From contig NZ_LT721901.1 of the NCBI RefSeq assembly GCF_900157375.1, positions 3,520,315 to 3,584,314 on the forward strand: a stretch of DNA of 64,000 bases, written 5' to 3'. This document shows, piece after piece, positions 46,379 through 55,288 of the stretch. A model generated the notes under the pieces. It searched no databases, was not told the DNA's origin, and saw only the letters and a program-made list of their open reading frames with translations. This stretch comes from Mycobacterium rhizamassiliense (GTDB lineage Bacteria; Actinomycetota; Actinomycetes; Mycobacteriales; Mycobacteriaceae). The translations under genes were made by a program, and so were the position numbers. The first letter of the stretch is position 1; the number at the start of each line of letters is the position of its first letter.

Positions 46379-47862
46379 GCGACCTCCTGTGGTGGCCAAT
46401 CGTTGACCGGATGCTCGAGCGTGGTCCACAAGTGCTGGGTGGCATACGAGCGCCAGGGCCGCCAACGGGCGCTGCGCTCGATCAGGGCCGGCTGATGCGT
46501 CGGCAGGCCCAGCCGCTTGGCGGCCAGCTGGAGGCCGAGGTCGCTCGCGGGGAACGCATCCGGATCGCCAAGCCCGCGCATCGCGATCACCTCGGCGGTC
46601 CAGGGGCCAATTCCCGGCAGCGCGAGCAATTGTGAACGCGCACAGTCCCAGTCGCTGCCCGCGTCCAGGATCACGCTCTTGTCGGCCAGGCCGGCGATCA
46701 GGGCGCTCAGCGTCCGCTGCCGGGCCTTGGGCACCGCCAGATGGCGGGGATCGATCTCGGCGAGCTCGTCGACCGACGGGAACGTGCGGGTCAAGGCGCC
46801 GTCGGGGTCTTGCACCGGTCGCCCATAGGCCGCAACCAGCCTGCCGGCATGGGTTCTCGCGGCCTTGGTCGATACCTGCTGCCCCAGCACCGCGCGCACC
46901 GCGAGTTCCGCCTCGTCGACCGTGCGCGGAATGCGTTGTCCCGGCGCCTTTGCCACCACCGGCGCGAGGTCGGGGTCGCGGCTCAGCGCGTCCAAGACCG
47001 CTTCGGGGTCGGCGTCGAGATCCAGTAGCCGACGGCAGCGGGCAGTCGCGGTGGTGAGATCGCGGAAGTCGTCGAGGGTCAGCACGCAGCGGACGTGGTC
47101 GACCGTGGGCGTCAACGCGACGATGGCGTTTCCGAAGGGGAGCCGCAGGCTGCGTCGGTAGGCGCCGTCGCGGACTTCCTCGCAACCGGGTACGGCGCCG
47201 GCGGCCAGGTGACCGAACACGCCCTCGTAGGCGAAGGGCATGCGAACCGGCAGCCGCAGGCACACCGTTCCGGGTGCTGCGGTGTCGGATCCGCGCCGAA
47301 CGGCCGCCCGCTTGCGCAGCGACGAGGGCGTGGATTCGAACACCAGGCGCACGGTGTCGTTGAATTGCCGGATGCTGGAAAAGCCTGCGGCAAAAGCGAT
47401 GTCGCCGAACGGCAGGTCGGTGGTCTCGATCAGCACGCGGGCGGTCTGCGCGCGTTGCGCGCGGGCCAGCGCCAGCGGTCCGGCACCGACCTCGGCCTGC
47501 AGCAGCCGCTCCAGCTGTCGCGTGGTGTATCCGAGGTGGGCCGCGAGGCCGCCGACGCCCTCACGGTCGACCGTGCCGTCGGCGATGAGCCGCATCGTCC
47601 GCGCGACGACGTCCCCGCGCACGTTCCACTGCGGCGAGCCCGGCGTCGCGTCCGGCCGGCACCGCTTGCATGCCCGGAAGCCGGCCCGTTGGGCGGCCGC
47701 CGCGGTCGGATAGAACCGCACATTGCGGGCGAAGGGCGGGTGCACGGGGCAGCTGGGCCGGCAGTAGATGCCGGTCGTCAGCACTGCGGTGACGAACCAG
47801 CCGTCGAACCGGGCGTCCTTGGACTGCACCGCCCGGTAACAGCGGTCAAAATCCTCATGCAC
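46375..47862 (-). CDS. alkA: Ada/AlkA fusion: methyl-phosphotriester sensor and 3-methyladenine DNA glycosylase
   Basis: 495 residues with four parts. An Ada zinc domain (about 1-75, with TTGIYCRPSCP and GFRACKRCRPD supplying the four Cys; one is the methyl acceptor) is followed by an AraC-type HTH (about 85-180, FAAGFSSIRQFNDTVRLVFE), an AlkA N-terminal domain, and a helix-hairpin-helix glycosylase (LLALPGIGPWTAEVIAMRGL, catalytic Asp in DPDAFPASDLGL). It senses alkyl damage, activates the adaptive response and excises alkylated bases. The GTG at 47862 matches the Rv1317c start. Coupled to ogt by an ATGA overlap. Confidence 0.95.
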   Translation of the reverse strand: MHEDFDRCYRAVQSKDARFDGWFVTAVLTTGIYCRPSCPVHPPFARNVRFYPTAAAAQRAGFRACKRCRPDATPGSPQWNVRGDVVARTMRLIADGTVDREGVGGLAAHLGYTTRQLERLLQAEVGAGPLALARAQRAQTARVLIETTDLPFGDIAFAAGFSSIRQFNDTVRLVFESTPSSLRKRAAVRRGSDTAAPGTVCLRLPVRMPFAYEGVFGHLAAGAVPGCEEVRDGAYRRSLRLPFGNAIVALTPTVDHVRCVLTLDDFRDLTTATARCRRLLDLDADPEAVLDALSRDPDLAPVVAKAPGQRIPRTVDEAELAVRAVLGQQVSTKAARTHAGRLVAAYGRPVQDPDGALTRTFPSVDELAEIDPRHLAVPKARQRTLSALIAGLADKSVILDAGSDWDCARSQLLALPGIGPWTAEVIAMRGLGDPDAFPASDLGLQLAAKRLGLPTHQPALIERSARWRPWRSYATQHLWTTLEHPVNDWPPQEVA

Positions 47863-47964
47863 GCCTCCACAGTTACACCCGTGGACCGACAAGACTGGCG
47901 GAAAAGCGACACGACCGTCGGAGCTTCTTGTCCGGACCTAGCCCCACCGGCGCCTAAAGGAGTT

Positions 47965-47984
47965 AATATCAAGTACCTGATATT
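47965..47984. promoter_or_regulatory. Near-perfect 20-bp palindrome upstream of the EXPERA gene
   Basis: AATATCAAGTACCTGATATT has 18 of 20 symmetric positions: arms AATATCA/TGATATT around a central GTAC. It lies 21 bp before the GTG at 48006 in an AT-rich patch, and has the size and form of a TetR-type operator. The regulator is not identified. Confidence 0.5.
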
Positions 47985-48005
47985 CCCTTACTCGGAGGTT
48001 TTGCA

Positions 48006-48794
48006 GTGCAGCTCAGCCATCCGGATCTGGCCCGCCCGTTCGCGCCCCATCGCTTGAAGATCTTCGCCGTCATGTTCTCGTTCGTCGGTGCCGTGTTCGT
48101 CTTCATGACGATCGCATCCGGTTTTGGGCTGGTGGCACCCAGTTTCACCGTCGACGTGATAGCGAACCTGATCTTCGGGATCCCGGTCATCGTGTTGCCG
48201 TTCATCTTGTTCTAGAAGGCGCCGGGGGAGCAGCGGTCCCGGTTGGCGTTGTGCGCGGAGCTGATCATGGTCTACATCCCATTGACGGCCGGGAGTCAGC
48301 TCACCTACGAACTGCCGTTTTTGATCGGCCATCCGTTCAACCTCTGGACGGCGACGGCGGATCCGGGCTGGCGCTGGTTGTGGTGGCAGTACGGCCTGGC
48401 GGACACGCGTTACCGCAGTGACGACAACTTCATCTTCGGCCTGGAGTTCGGCGCGGTTCTCGTCGGGATTCTGCTCTTCGTCGTGTGGACGCGGATGCTG
48501 CGCCGCGACCTGCCCGTCGAGTCGCGGATTCGTTGCCTGTGGCTGAGCTTCTTCGGCGTCGCCGTCCTGATCACCGGCACGACCGCCTACTACGTCGCCG
48601 AGGTCCGCGCGGGCTTCGCCGACATCGGTCAGGGCGCATTTGGCTTGTGGTTCAAGTTCATTGGCGAAAATGTGCCATACCTGGTGTTGCCGTACTTCGT
48701 GCTGTACGCGATCTACTACCTCGTCGATCACCTGACCCGCCAAGCGGCGGTCGCCGCCGCGCAGGACCCCGCGGCACTCGTGGAACCGGCCTAG
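48006..48794 (+). pseudogene. EXPERA (emopamil-binding-protein-like) membrane protein, broken by one in-frame TAG
   Basis: One reading frame of 262 codons with a single stop, TAG at 48213-48215 (codon 70), between FGIPVIVLPFILF and KAPGEQRSRLALCAEL. Without it there are five or six TM helices and the EXPERA signature WWQYGLADTRYRSDDNFIF, as in EBP sterol isomerases and TMEM97/Mac30. A tryptophan codon TGG changed to TAG by one base is the simplest explanation. No frame shift is seen and downstream codon use is normal, so decay is recent or this is a sequencing error. A 69-codon fragment and a part starting near 48243 could otherwise be made separately. Confidence 0.75.
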
Positions 48795-48803
48795 CGGGAC
48801 GGG

Positions 48804-49835
48804 TCAGCGGAAGCGCATGTTCAGCGTCGCCAGGCCGAAAATCTTTCGGCCGCCGGACTTCGCGCCGACCAGGACGACACCGCTACGGGTTTCCGGGTCG
48901 AGGGATTTGATCTTGCCGCTGTACTCGATGTCGGCGCCCTCGGAGGCCGACACGATTGCGGGCTGCGACAGTCGGATCGTGTAGCGGGTCACCGCACCGG
49001 GATCGCCCGACCAGGCCGAGGCGAATCCGGCGCCCAGGCCCATCGTGAGCATTCCGTGGGCGATGACATCGGGCAGCCCGGCCAGCTTGGCGAGGCTCTC
49101 GTCCCAGTGAATCGGATTCGCGTCGCCGGCCACCCCGGCGTAGTTGACCAGGTCGCCACGGGACAGCCGGGCATGGTGCACCGGCAGCTCGTCACCGGCC
49201 TTCAGGTCCTCGAAGGTCCGCGTCCCCGGCGTGCGGGTGGCGCCTCCTCGCGCGATCCGAACCTCGCCCTCGGGGCGCACCGTCTTCTCATACCCGGCCT
49301 CTGATTCGCCGACGGAGAGGATGTCCACGTCGTGCATCATGATCTTCGGCACGGCCGTCTTGACCGCGGGATCGACGTCTTCGGCCGTGACGCCGACGAC
49401 CGTGGTGTGCAGGGTGTGCACGCATTCGCCATCGGTGTCGGTGAAGGTATTGGTGACGGTGATGAAATCCCTGCCGGCCGTCCTGCGCACCGACGTCAAT
49501 TCGACGTCGACGACCAATTCGTCGCCGGCCACGATCGGCCGGTGTTGCTCGAAGACTTCCTCGGTCTGCAGGTAGGTGTCGTATCCGACGACCACCGACT
49601 CGAACATCCTGCGGTTACAGGTCATGCCCGGGACCGAGGTAAAGGTCAGCGGCGCCACCAGGCCCGAATAGCCCAGCTCGGCGGCGGCGGCGACGTCCCA
49701 GTGGGCGGGGTGATAGTCCTGCACCGCCCGGGCGTACTCGCGCACCTTCTCGCGGCCGACCAGGTAGGTGTTGTCCATCTGATAGTGGTGGCCGACCCGC
49801 GCTTCGAGCGCCGACGTCTCTGGTGCTGCGGTCAT
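48804..49835 (-). CDS. Fused HadA/HadB-type (3R)-hydroxyacyl dehydratase
   Basis: 343 residues with two hotdog halves. The N-terminal half (about 10-160) is HadA-like with D40-YHPA-H45, and the C-terminal half (about 200-343) is MaoC/HadB-like with the hydratase-2 motif VAGDANPIHWDE (Asp238, His243). HadAB/HadBC dehydrate 3-hydroxyacyl-ACP in mycolic-acid elongation; fused forms occur elsewhere in mycobacteria with less certain roles. I start at the ATG at 49835 since the open frame upstream is a shadow of the thioesterase region. Convergent with the EXPERA gene and divergent from the thioesterase. Confidence 0.88.
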   Translation of the reverse strand: MTAAPETSALEARVGHHYQMDNTYLVGREKVREYARAVQDYHPAHWDVAAAAELGYSGLVAPLTFTSVPGMTCNRRMFESVVVGYDTYLQTEEVFEQHRPIVAGDELVVDVELTSVRRTAGRDFITVTNTFTDTDGECVHTLHTTVVGVTAEDVDPAVKTAVPKIMMHDVDILSVGESEAGYEKTVRPEGEVRIARGGATRTPGTRTFEDLKAGDELPVHHARLSRGDLVNYAGVAGDANPIHWDESLAKLAGLPDVIAHGMLTMGLGAGFASAWSGDPGAVTRYTIRLSQPAIVSASEGADIEYSGKIKSLDPETRSGVVLVGAKSGGRKIFGLATLNMRFR

Positions 49836-49976
49836 CGATTTGCCCAACTTTTCTCCCGGCCTGTTCACGGAGGCCGATCGGAACACACTAACGCGCCGAC
49901 CCTGCGGCAACGCGCGCCGATACACTTCGTCCTGCCGCTTGCCGAACCGCTCGCCGGCAACGAAAGGATTGCCCGA

Positions 49977-50840
49977 GTGAGTTTCCGCTGGCCGACATTG
50001 GCCGACGTCATCGCCACGCTCGACGTCAGCCGGGTCGACGACCACCACTTCGTCGCCACGCAGTTGGACAATGGGAGCCACCACATCGCCGGCGGCCACA
50101 TCGCCGCCCAGGCCCTGATGGCGGCAAGCCTGACTGCGCCGGGCCGCCGACCCCACAGCGTTCATGTCTATTACCTGCGCGCCGGCGATGCCCGTAACCC
50201 GGTCGACTTGCATGTCGACGTGGCCCGCGACGGCGGTGCGCTCTCCACCCGCAAGATCACGGCCCTCCAGGACGGCCAGATCCTGCTCGAGGCCCTCGCG
50301 TCCTTCAACGAGCCGTTCGGCTCGCTCGACTACCAGCAACCGATGCCCGATGTCGCCGATCCGGAGTCGCTTCCGCCGGTGCAGGAGCAGCTGGCGGCCT
50401 ACGCCGGCGAGTTGGACGGCTTTTGGGTCGAGCCGCGACCCTTCGACCTGCGCTACGTCGATGCCCCACCGCGGGTTGCCGTCGACCTCGCCGAAGCGTC
50501 GCCGCGGTTGCGAATGTGGTGGCGGCCCAACGGTGTCGTCGCGGACAACGAGGTGCTGCACGATTGCCTGCTGACCTATCTGTCCGGTATCACGATGGTC
50601 GAGCCCGCACTGGTCATGCGGCGGGCCACGCCGGTGAGCACCTTTAATGCACTCATCGACCATGCACTGTGGTTTCACCGTCCGGTCGACCTGGCGGACT
50701 GGGTGCTGTCTGACCAGATTTCGTCCAGCGGCGTCGCCGGCCGGGGGCTGACGACGTCGACGATGTACAACCGCACGGGCGAGCTCGTGTGCATCGCGAC
50801 CCAGGAGCTCTACTTCGGCCGAGGTTCGACCACCGCCTGA
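49977..50840 (+). CDS. Acyl-CoA thioesterase II (TesB family)
   Basis: 287 residues, a double hotdog thioesterase hydrolysing acyl-CoA to free acid and CoA. The first half has HFVATQLDNGSHHIAGGHIA, AQALMAASLTA and RRPHSVHVYYLRAGD. The second half ends with SSSGVAGRGLTTSTMYNR-type residues (here ISSSGVAGRGLTTSTMYNR), the conserved TesB segment. The GTG at 49977 follows AACGAAAGGATT, a weak ribosome site, and starts at the family N-terminus. It shares a 141-bp control region with the divergent dehydratase gene, which suggests a common acyl-chain pathway. Confidence 0.88.
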   Translation: MSFRWPTLADVIATLDVSRVDDHHFVATQLDNGSHHIAGGHIAAQALMAASLTAPGRRPHSVHVYYLRAGDARNPVDLHVDVARDGGALSTRKITALQDGQILLEALASFNEPFGSLDYQQPMPDVADPESLPPVQEQLAAYAGELDGFWVEPRPFDLRYVDAPPRVAVDLAEASPRLRMWWRPNGVVADNEVLHDCLLTYLSGITMVEPALVMRRATPVSTFNALIDHALWFHRPVDLADWVLSDQISSSGVAGRGLTTSTMYNRTGELVCIATQELYFGRGSTTA

Positions 50841-50851
50841 TTTGAGATTCG

Positions 50852-51784
50852 TTATGCGACAAGCGTTTTCGGTGTGTCGATCACCGAATACTCGCTGGCG
50901 TCACCCTGGATGGCCCGGCTGCGTTCGCCGCGGACGCTGACGGGAATGTCGCCGGCCAGCGTGATGCGGTGCATGCGGCGCGGCTGATCGCCGTAGTCGG
51001 ACACGGCGTAGTGCTGGGTGGCGCGGTTGTCCCACATCGCGACGTCGCCGAGTTCCCAGTTCCATCGAATCGTGTTTTCCAGCCAGGTGATGCGGTCCTG
51101 GAAGATCCGGTACAGCGCCTGCGACTCGGCGCCGTTTAGCCCGAGGACGGACTTGACGAAAGAGCCTAGCAGCAGCGCCTTTTCGCTGGTTTCTGGGTGC
51201 ACGCGCACCACCGGGTGATGCGTTTCGTAATGGGTGGACTGGAATTCGGCCGCGTATTTCTGCAGCGCTTCGGGATTGGCTTGCGCCGCAGCCAACTTGG
51301 CGGGGTCGGCCTGGGCGTAGTCGAACGCGTTGTTGTGCATGGCCCACAGGTCTTCCGCGAGGTTCTGCAGCGGCCGGGGGAGCTGGCGGTAGGCGGCGAC
51401 GGTCGAGGCCCAGGTGGTGGTGCCGCCATAGGGCGGCAGTTCGACGGCGCGAAGGATCGAGGCTTTCGGTGGTCGATCGACGAAGGTCACGTCGGTGTGC
51501 CACTGGTTGGCGCCGCCCCCTCCGACGGACTCCAGCCGCATGACCCGGCTGCCCTCGAACTTCAAGGTCGGATGCGGGGTGGTGGGCACGCCGAGGCTTT
51601 CCGCGAAGGCGTGGTGGGCGTCGTCGTCCAGGTGGTGCTGCCCGCGGAAGAACACCACCTTGTGCGTCAGGAGCGCTTGATTGACGGCCGCCGCGGTTTC
51701 GGCGTCGAGCGCGCCGAGCTGCACGCCGTCGATGCGAGCCCCGATATTCTCGCCCAGCTTCACCACACGAAAGTCGCTGCCCAT
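50852..51784 (-). CDS. TauD/TfdA-type Fe(II)/alpha-ketoglutarate dioxygenase
   Basis: 310 residues. The iron ligands are visible: His96 and Asp98 in QWHTDVTF, and His272 in [11 protein letters not shown], with the alpha-ketoglutarate arginine region around it. [14 protein letters not shown] also matches. It resembles Rv3406, a dioxygenase that cleaves alkyl sulfates, more than true taurine dioxygenases, so an alkyl-sulfate or related substrate is likely but unproven. Ribosome site GAGGAGGCATC precedes the ATG. The upstream gap contains GTGTATACA, a possible -10/operator. Confidence 0.88.
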   Translation of the reverse strand: MGSDFRVVKLGENIGARIDGVQLGALDAETAAAVNQALLTHKVVFFRGQHHLDDDAHHAFAESLGVPTTPHPTLKFEGSRVMRLESVGGGGANQWHTDVTFVDRPPKASILRAVELPPYGGTTTWASTVAAYRQLPRPLQNLAEDLWAMHNNAFDYAQADPAKLAAAQANPEALQKYAAEFQSTHYETHHPVVRVHPETSEKALLLGSFVKSVLGLNGAESQALYRIFQDRITWLENTIRWNWELGDVAMWDNRATQHYAVSDYGDQPRRMHRITLAGDIPVSVRGERSRAIQGDASEYSVIDTPKTLVA

Positions 51785-51934
51785 GATGCCTCCTCTAGCT
51801 ACGTGTAGTCAACTGTATACACCTCGGGCGGCCGCCGCCACCAGACCATCTTGGCCGCCGAGCTGAGCAGCGAAAACCTTGCCGATCGGGCTGCGAACTG
51901 GCCCCGCCGAACGCCCGCCACTAGCGTGGCTCGC

Positions 51935-52264
51935 ATGTCTGCGGGATCCGTCATCAACCGGTTTGCGGTCAGCCTGATCAACGCGCCCGTGCTGGGGCGT
52001 CTGGTCGGACAGGGGCTCGTTGTCGTGCGCTATACGGGCCGGCGCTCCGGGAACACCATCGAGATACCGGTCGGCTATCTCGGGCGCGGCAACGTCGTCA
52101 CGATCAACGTGGCGGGCCCGAATGGCAAGACCTGGTGGCGAAACTTTCTGGGCAGCGGCTCCGAGCTCACGTTGCTGAATTTTCGGGGTGCCGACCGCAC
52201 CGGGCACGCGACCGCCACTCGCGATGCGAAGGGCCGAGTGAAGGTCACCGTACAGCTCGGGTAG
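51935..52264 (+). CDS. Ddn-like split-barrel (F420/nitroreductase family) protein, short
   Basis: 109 residues: VINRFAVSLINAPVLGRLVG, then LVVVRYTGRRSGNTIEIPVG and NGKTWWRNFLGSGSELTLLN. It has the fold of the deazaflavin-dependent nitroreductase family, but is shorter than Ddn (about 150). F420 binding is likely for the family but not shown by motif. The ATG at 51935 is the first with a good fit; upstream in-frame residues do not match. Divergent from the dioxygenase gene. Confidence 0.75.
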   Translation: MSAGSVINRFAVSLINAPVLGRLVGQGLVVVRYTGRRSGNTIEIPVGYLGRGNVVTINVAGPNGKTWWRNFLGSGSELTLLNFRGADRTGHATATRDAKGRVKVTVQLG

Positions 52265-52697
52265 GGCTGCGTTCGGCGGCGAAGTGACGCCCGTGTCAGC
52301 CGTAGGGCGTAGCCGGTCTCCTACCACGGTCGTAGATCAAGATCGAACTCCGGCCCGATGTGCGTGGCCCGTCGGCTTCGTAGTTTTTAGGTATGACACG
52401 ACACGAGGCGCGATCCGATGGCTGACATCGGAGCGATGGGACGGTACGGGGTCGGGTTCCTCCGGGCAACCCACACCGCACACGCTGGCGCTGGCTCGGT
52501 ATTTCCGTTGCCGCGCAGAACTGTTGGGCACCGGGTCCAGGACTGGATTTCCGCCGTCATCGAGGCCACGCGTACCCGGATGCAGACCGGCACGCGGCAC
52601 CGCGCACCGAAGCAGGAGTATCGCCATCCGCGTCGCGAGGTCTTCCTCGAGGATGCCGCGATGTCGCGCGAGATGTTTCGACTGTAGCGGCGGTCGG
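52265..52697. other. 433-bp stretch without a convincing gene
   Basis: Between the Ddn-like gene and the end of the membrane-protein gene. An 89-codon plus-strand frame (52418-52687, MADIGAMGRYGVGFLRATHT onward) has an ATG but no visible ribosome site or recognisable domain. It may be a small mycobacterial hypothetical protein or nothing. No repeat or RNA gene was seen. Confidence 0.4.
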
Positions 52698-53948
52698 CTA
52701 GACCAACCGCGGTCCGCCGAACCCGGGAACCGCACCAACCGGGATCAGCGCGAAGGCGACGGCCAGAAGAGCGAACAGCCGCAACGTTTTTCGCGTGGGT
52801 GGCCGCTCGATCTCCGGTCTGCGCGCCGCAAACAGAAGGAACACGATCGCGGCATCGAACCCCGCGATCGTCAGCCACCGGGTCCAGTCGAACCCGGTCA
52901 GGAAAACCGGGACGAGCAGCAGCAACCCGAAGGCTACCCAGGCCATCCGGCCCCGCAGCGCCTCGGCGAACGCGCGCAGCGGGACACCCGATAGCCCACT
53001 GAGCCCGTACATCGTCGCCGCGACGGCGGCGGCCCCGAAGATCAAGGATACCGAGAGGCCGAGAAACCCGACGTGGCCGACGGTGCGGATAGCGTCCACG
53101 ATTCCGTTGTCGTAACTCGGCATTACGTTGCGGCAGACCCAGTCGTGATAGTCGGTTTGACTTGGCCGCCCCTCAATCACGTAGTGCCACAGCGTCGCCG
53201 GCGAGATTACCGTGGCCAACGGGTTGGGCATCGGGTGATGCGGAACCGCGGCACACAGCGCAGCGGCGACGTCGTGGCGGCCGAACACCGCGACGACGGA
53301 CGTGGTGACGACCCCGGGTAGCACGGCCAACAGCAGGCCGACGCGCCGCGAGGCTTCCGGTGCGCCGCCGAGGACGATGATCGCCAGCACGGCGCCCAAC
53401 GCGAACTGCAGCCCTATCGCCTCGTGCACGAGCGTCAACACCGCGATCGCGGCGCCGTAGGCCGCACACCACCCGGTGGCGACGGTCCCCGAACGGGTGA
53501 ACGCCAACGCCGAGCCGAATAACGCCAGGGCCGCCGCGCCGAACAGGTCCGGCCGAGCGGACAATGCCGCGAACGGAACGCCGAACGGCAGCAACGGGAT
53601 CACCATTGCGACCATGAGCCTGCGCTCGGACCGGTGGCGGCTGAAGAGCACCACTCCCGTGACGGCGGCGAGGCCGCATAGGTAGACGATGGTCGTCAGC
53701 CACCGCAGCCCGAACGCGGCCGCGAAATAGTGTCCGGGGATTAACTCGGCCAGCTCACCGGCCAGGCCGCGACGGACGAAGCCGTGTGTGTAGTCGGCGG
53801 AGTAATACGACATCCAGTACACGTCGAGCGGAAGGATCTTGATCGCGAACCACAACACGATGGCGGTCCAGGCCGCAACCGCGGCGGCGATGCCCGCGTA
53901 AAGAAGCCTGCGCGCAGGGTCGTTCGCCTCGATGCCCAGGGTGACCAT
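52698..53948 (-). CDS. Polytopic membrane protein of unknown function
   Basis: 416 residues with about ten TM helices, beginning after a short basic N-terminus (LLYAGIAAAVAAWTAIVLWF). The first extracytoplasmic loop is YWMSYYSADYTHGFVRRGLAG, rich in aromatic and acidic residues as in some GT-C-type membrane glycosyltransferases, but no diagnostic motif is seen. It is the last gene of a four-gene minus-strand operon; its ATG shares one base with the stop of the acyltransferase upstream (TGATG). A role in modifying or flipping a surface lipid is inferred from context only. Confidence 0.75.
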   Translation of the reverse strand: MVTLGIEANDPARRLLYAGIAAAVAAWTAIVLWFAIKILPLDVYWMSYYSADYTHGFVRRGLAGELAELIPGHYFAAAFGLRWLTTIVYLCGLAAVTGVVLFSRHRSERRLMVAMVIPLLPFGVPFAALSARPDLFGAAALALFGSALAFTRSGTVATGWCAAYGAAIAVLTLVHEAIGLQFALGAVLAIIVLGGAPEASRRVGLLLAVLPGVVTTSVVAVFGRHDVAAALCAAVPHHPMPNPLATVISPATLWHYVIEGRPSQTDYHDWVCRNVMPSYDNGIVDAIRTVGHVGFLGLSVSLIFGAAAVAATMYGLSGLSGVPLRAFAEALRGRMAWVAFGLLLLVPVFLTGFDWTRWLTIAGFDAAIVFLLFAARRPEIERPPTRKTLRLFALLAVAFALIPVGAVPGFGGPRLV

Positions 53949-55288
53949 CAGGCCCGGCACTCGTAGCCGGTGGTCGCGGACAGCTGCAGGTCGGCCAGGG
54001 CGTCGCACGCGAGCTCGCGCGTGACGGTGGTGCCCACGCCGCTCTGGTACGAGACGACGGTGAGAAAGCGGTTTTCATTGATCGTCGCAGTGCCGCAGAA
54101 CAATTGGCCGTACGCCTGTTCGATGCGGGACGGCGTGATGCCCTGCTCGGCTAGCCGCATCGAGACCTCGGTCGCATCCGTGCCGTCGATGCGGCCGATG
54201 GCGGGGTCGAGGGTTCCGAGGTTGGAGCAGCCCACCGGCAGCTCCGCGGTCGACATGGCGATGCCCTCGGCGCGCCGGACCAGCCATTGTGGCGTGAACG
54301 GGATGAGTGGCAGCCCGGCGAGCATTTCGTTGGGCTGTTGCTCCTGGGACGTCAGCAGCCGCTTGATGTCGGCGCGCACGCCGCTGAGGTCGTTGGCCAC
54401 CGCCTGGCCGTCGACGGTGAGCGTGATCGAGGTCAGCGCGTTGGCGCGGTCGTCGTCGGCGCTGCGGTCGCTGACCGGCAGCACGACCGTCACGGAGTTT
54501 CCGTCGGGAAGCACCCTGCCCATTCGGTGCGCCAGGCGGGCGGCGAACGCGACGAATAGCGCGTTGCTGCTTCCGTTCAGGCCGCGCGCACGCGCTTCCC
54601 ATGCCGCGGGGTCGGTGTAGACCGTCACCGACGAGAACGTGTGCTGGTCCTGGCCAATGGCGTTGGGGGCCTCGGACGCTGGTGCCGGTGGCTGTCGCTG
54701 GCGAGCCGACGAGACCCTGAGCAATATCACCAGGGTCGCGACCAGGGCTCGCAGAGCCGCCGGCAGGGTGAGTATGGCGTCGACGAGGTCTTCGCGCACC
54801 GCTTGCCAGCGGCCGCGTGAATTGGCCTGCGAATAGCCAAGATTGCGTTCTTGCCCATTGGCCGCCTCGGCCATGGCCAGTGCCAGGGCGCGTCCATCGG
54901 TGACGCAGTGCGATGCCACCAGGGTGACCGCGGTGCCGCCGTCGTCCAATGGCAGCAGGCCGAGGTGAAACGTCGGGCCGTGCTCGGGGTCGACGGGCAC
55001 CTGTGAGCGCCGTTCGATCCATGCGCCGATCTCGCCTCGCGGCTGCCGCGGTTCGTGCGCGATGTCCGGCGAGTGGCCGTCGAGCACCCAGCGATGACGG
55101 CCGAAGGGCACCGGCGAGCGCTCGATGCGGCGCCCGAGCAGGCCGGCGCCGAGATTGTCTCTGAAGGTTTGCAAATCGTCGAGGTTGACGCCGCGGTCGT
55201 AGACCCACGTGCATTGCACCGTGCTGCCTTGACCGGTGGCACGCAGTCGCAGGAAGGCGGCCTGGTCCAGCAGTCCCAGCCGCGTCAC
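53948..55288 (-). CDS. Condensation-domain-like acyltransferase (HxxxD family)
   Basis: 446 residues of the PapA/WS-DGAT/condensation superfamily. The active site is His127-CVT-Asp131-Gly132 in VASHCVTDGRALAL. A hydrophobic segment at about 170-190 (LPAALRALVATLVILLRV) may sit on the membrane. The C-terminal half has LTVDGQAVANDLSGVRADIK and an SNLGTL-like core element, as in WS/DGAT proteins. It would transfer an acyl group from CoA or a carrier to an alcohol. GTG at 55288 overlaps the permease stop by four bases; the longer open frame is an overlap with the permease. Confidence 0.82.
   Translation of the reverse strand: MTRLGLLDQAAFLRLRATGQGSTVQCTWVYDRGVNLDDLQTFRDNLGAGLLGRRIERSPVPFGRHRWVLDGHSPDIAHEPRQPRGEIGAWIERRSQVPVDPEHGPTFHLGLLPLDDGGTAVTLVASHCVTDGRALALAMAEAANGQERNLGYSQANSRGRWQAVREDLVDAILTLPAALRALVATLVILLRVSSARQRQPPAPASEAPNAIGQDQHTFSSVTVYTDPAAWEARARGLNGSSNALFVAFAARLAHRMGRVLPDGNSVTVVLPVSDRSADDDRANALTSITLTVDGQAVANDLSGVRADIKRLLTSQEQQPNEMLAGLPLIPFTPQWLVRRAEGIAMSTAELPVGCSNLGTLDPAIGRIDGTDATEVSMRLAEQGITPSRIEQAYGQLFCGTATINENRFLTVVSYQSGVGTTVTRELACDALADLQLSATTGYECRA

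Noticed and set aside
52418-52687. 89-codon plus-strand frame
   Set aside because: No ribosome site, no -10 at the leaderless distance that I can see, and no family resemblance. Mentioned in the intergenic entry only.
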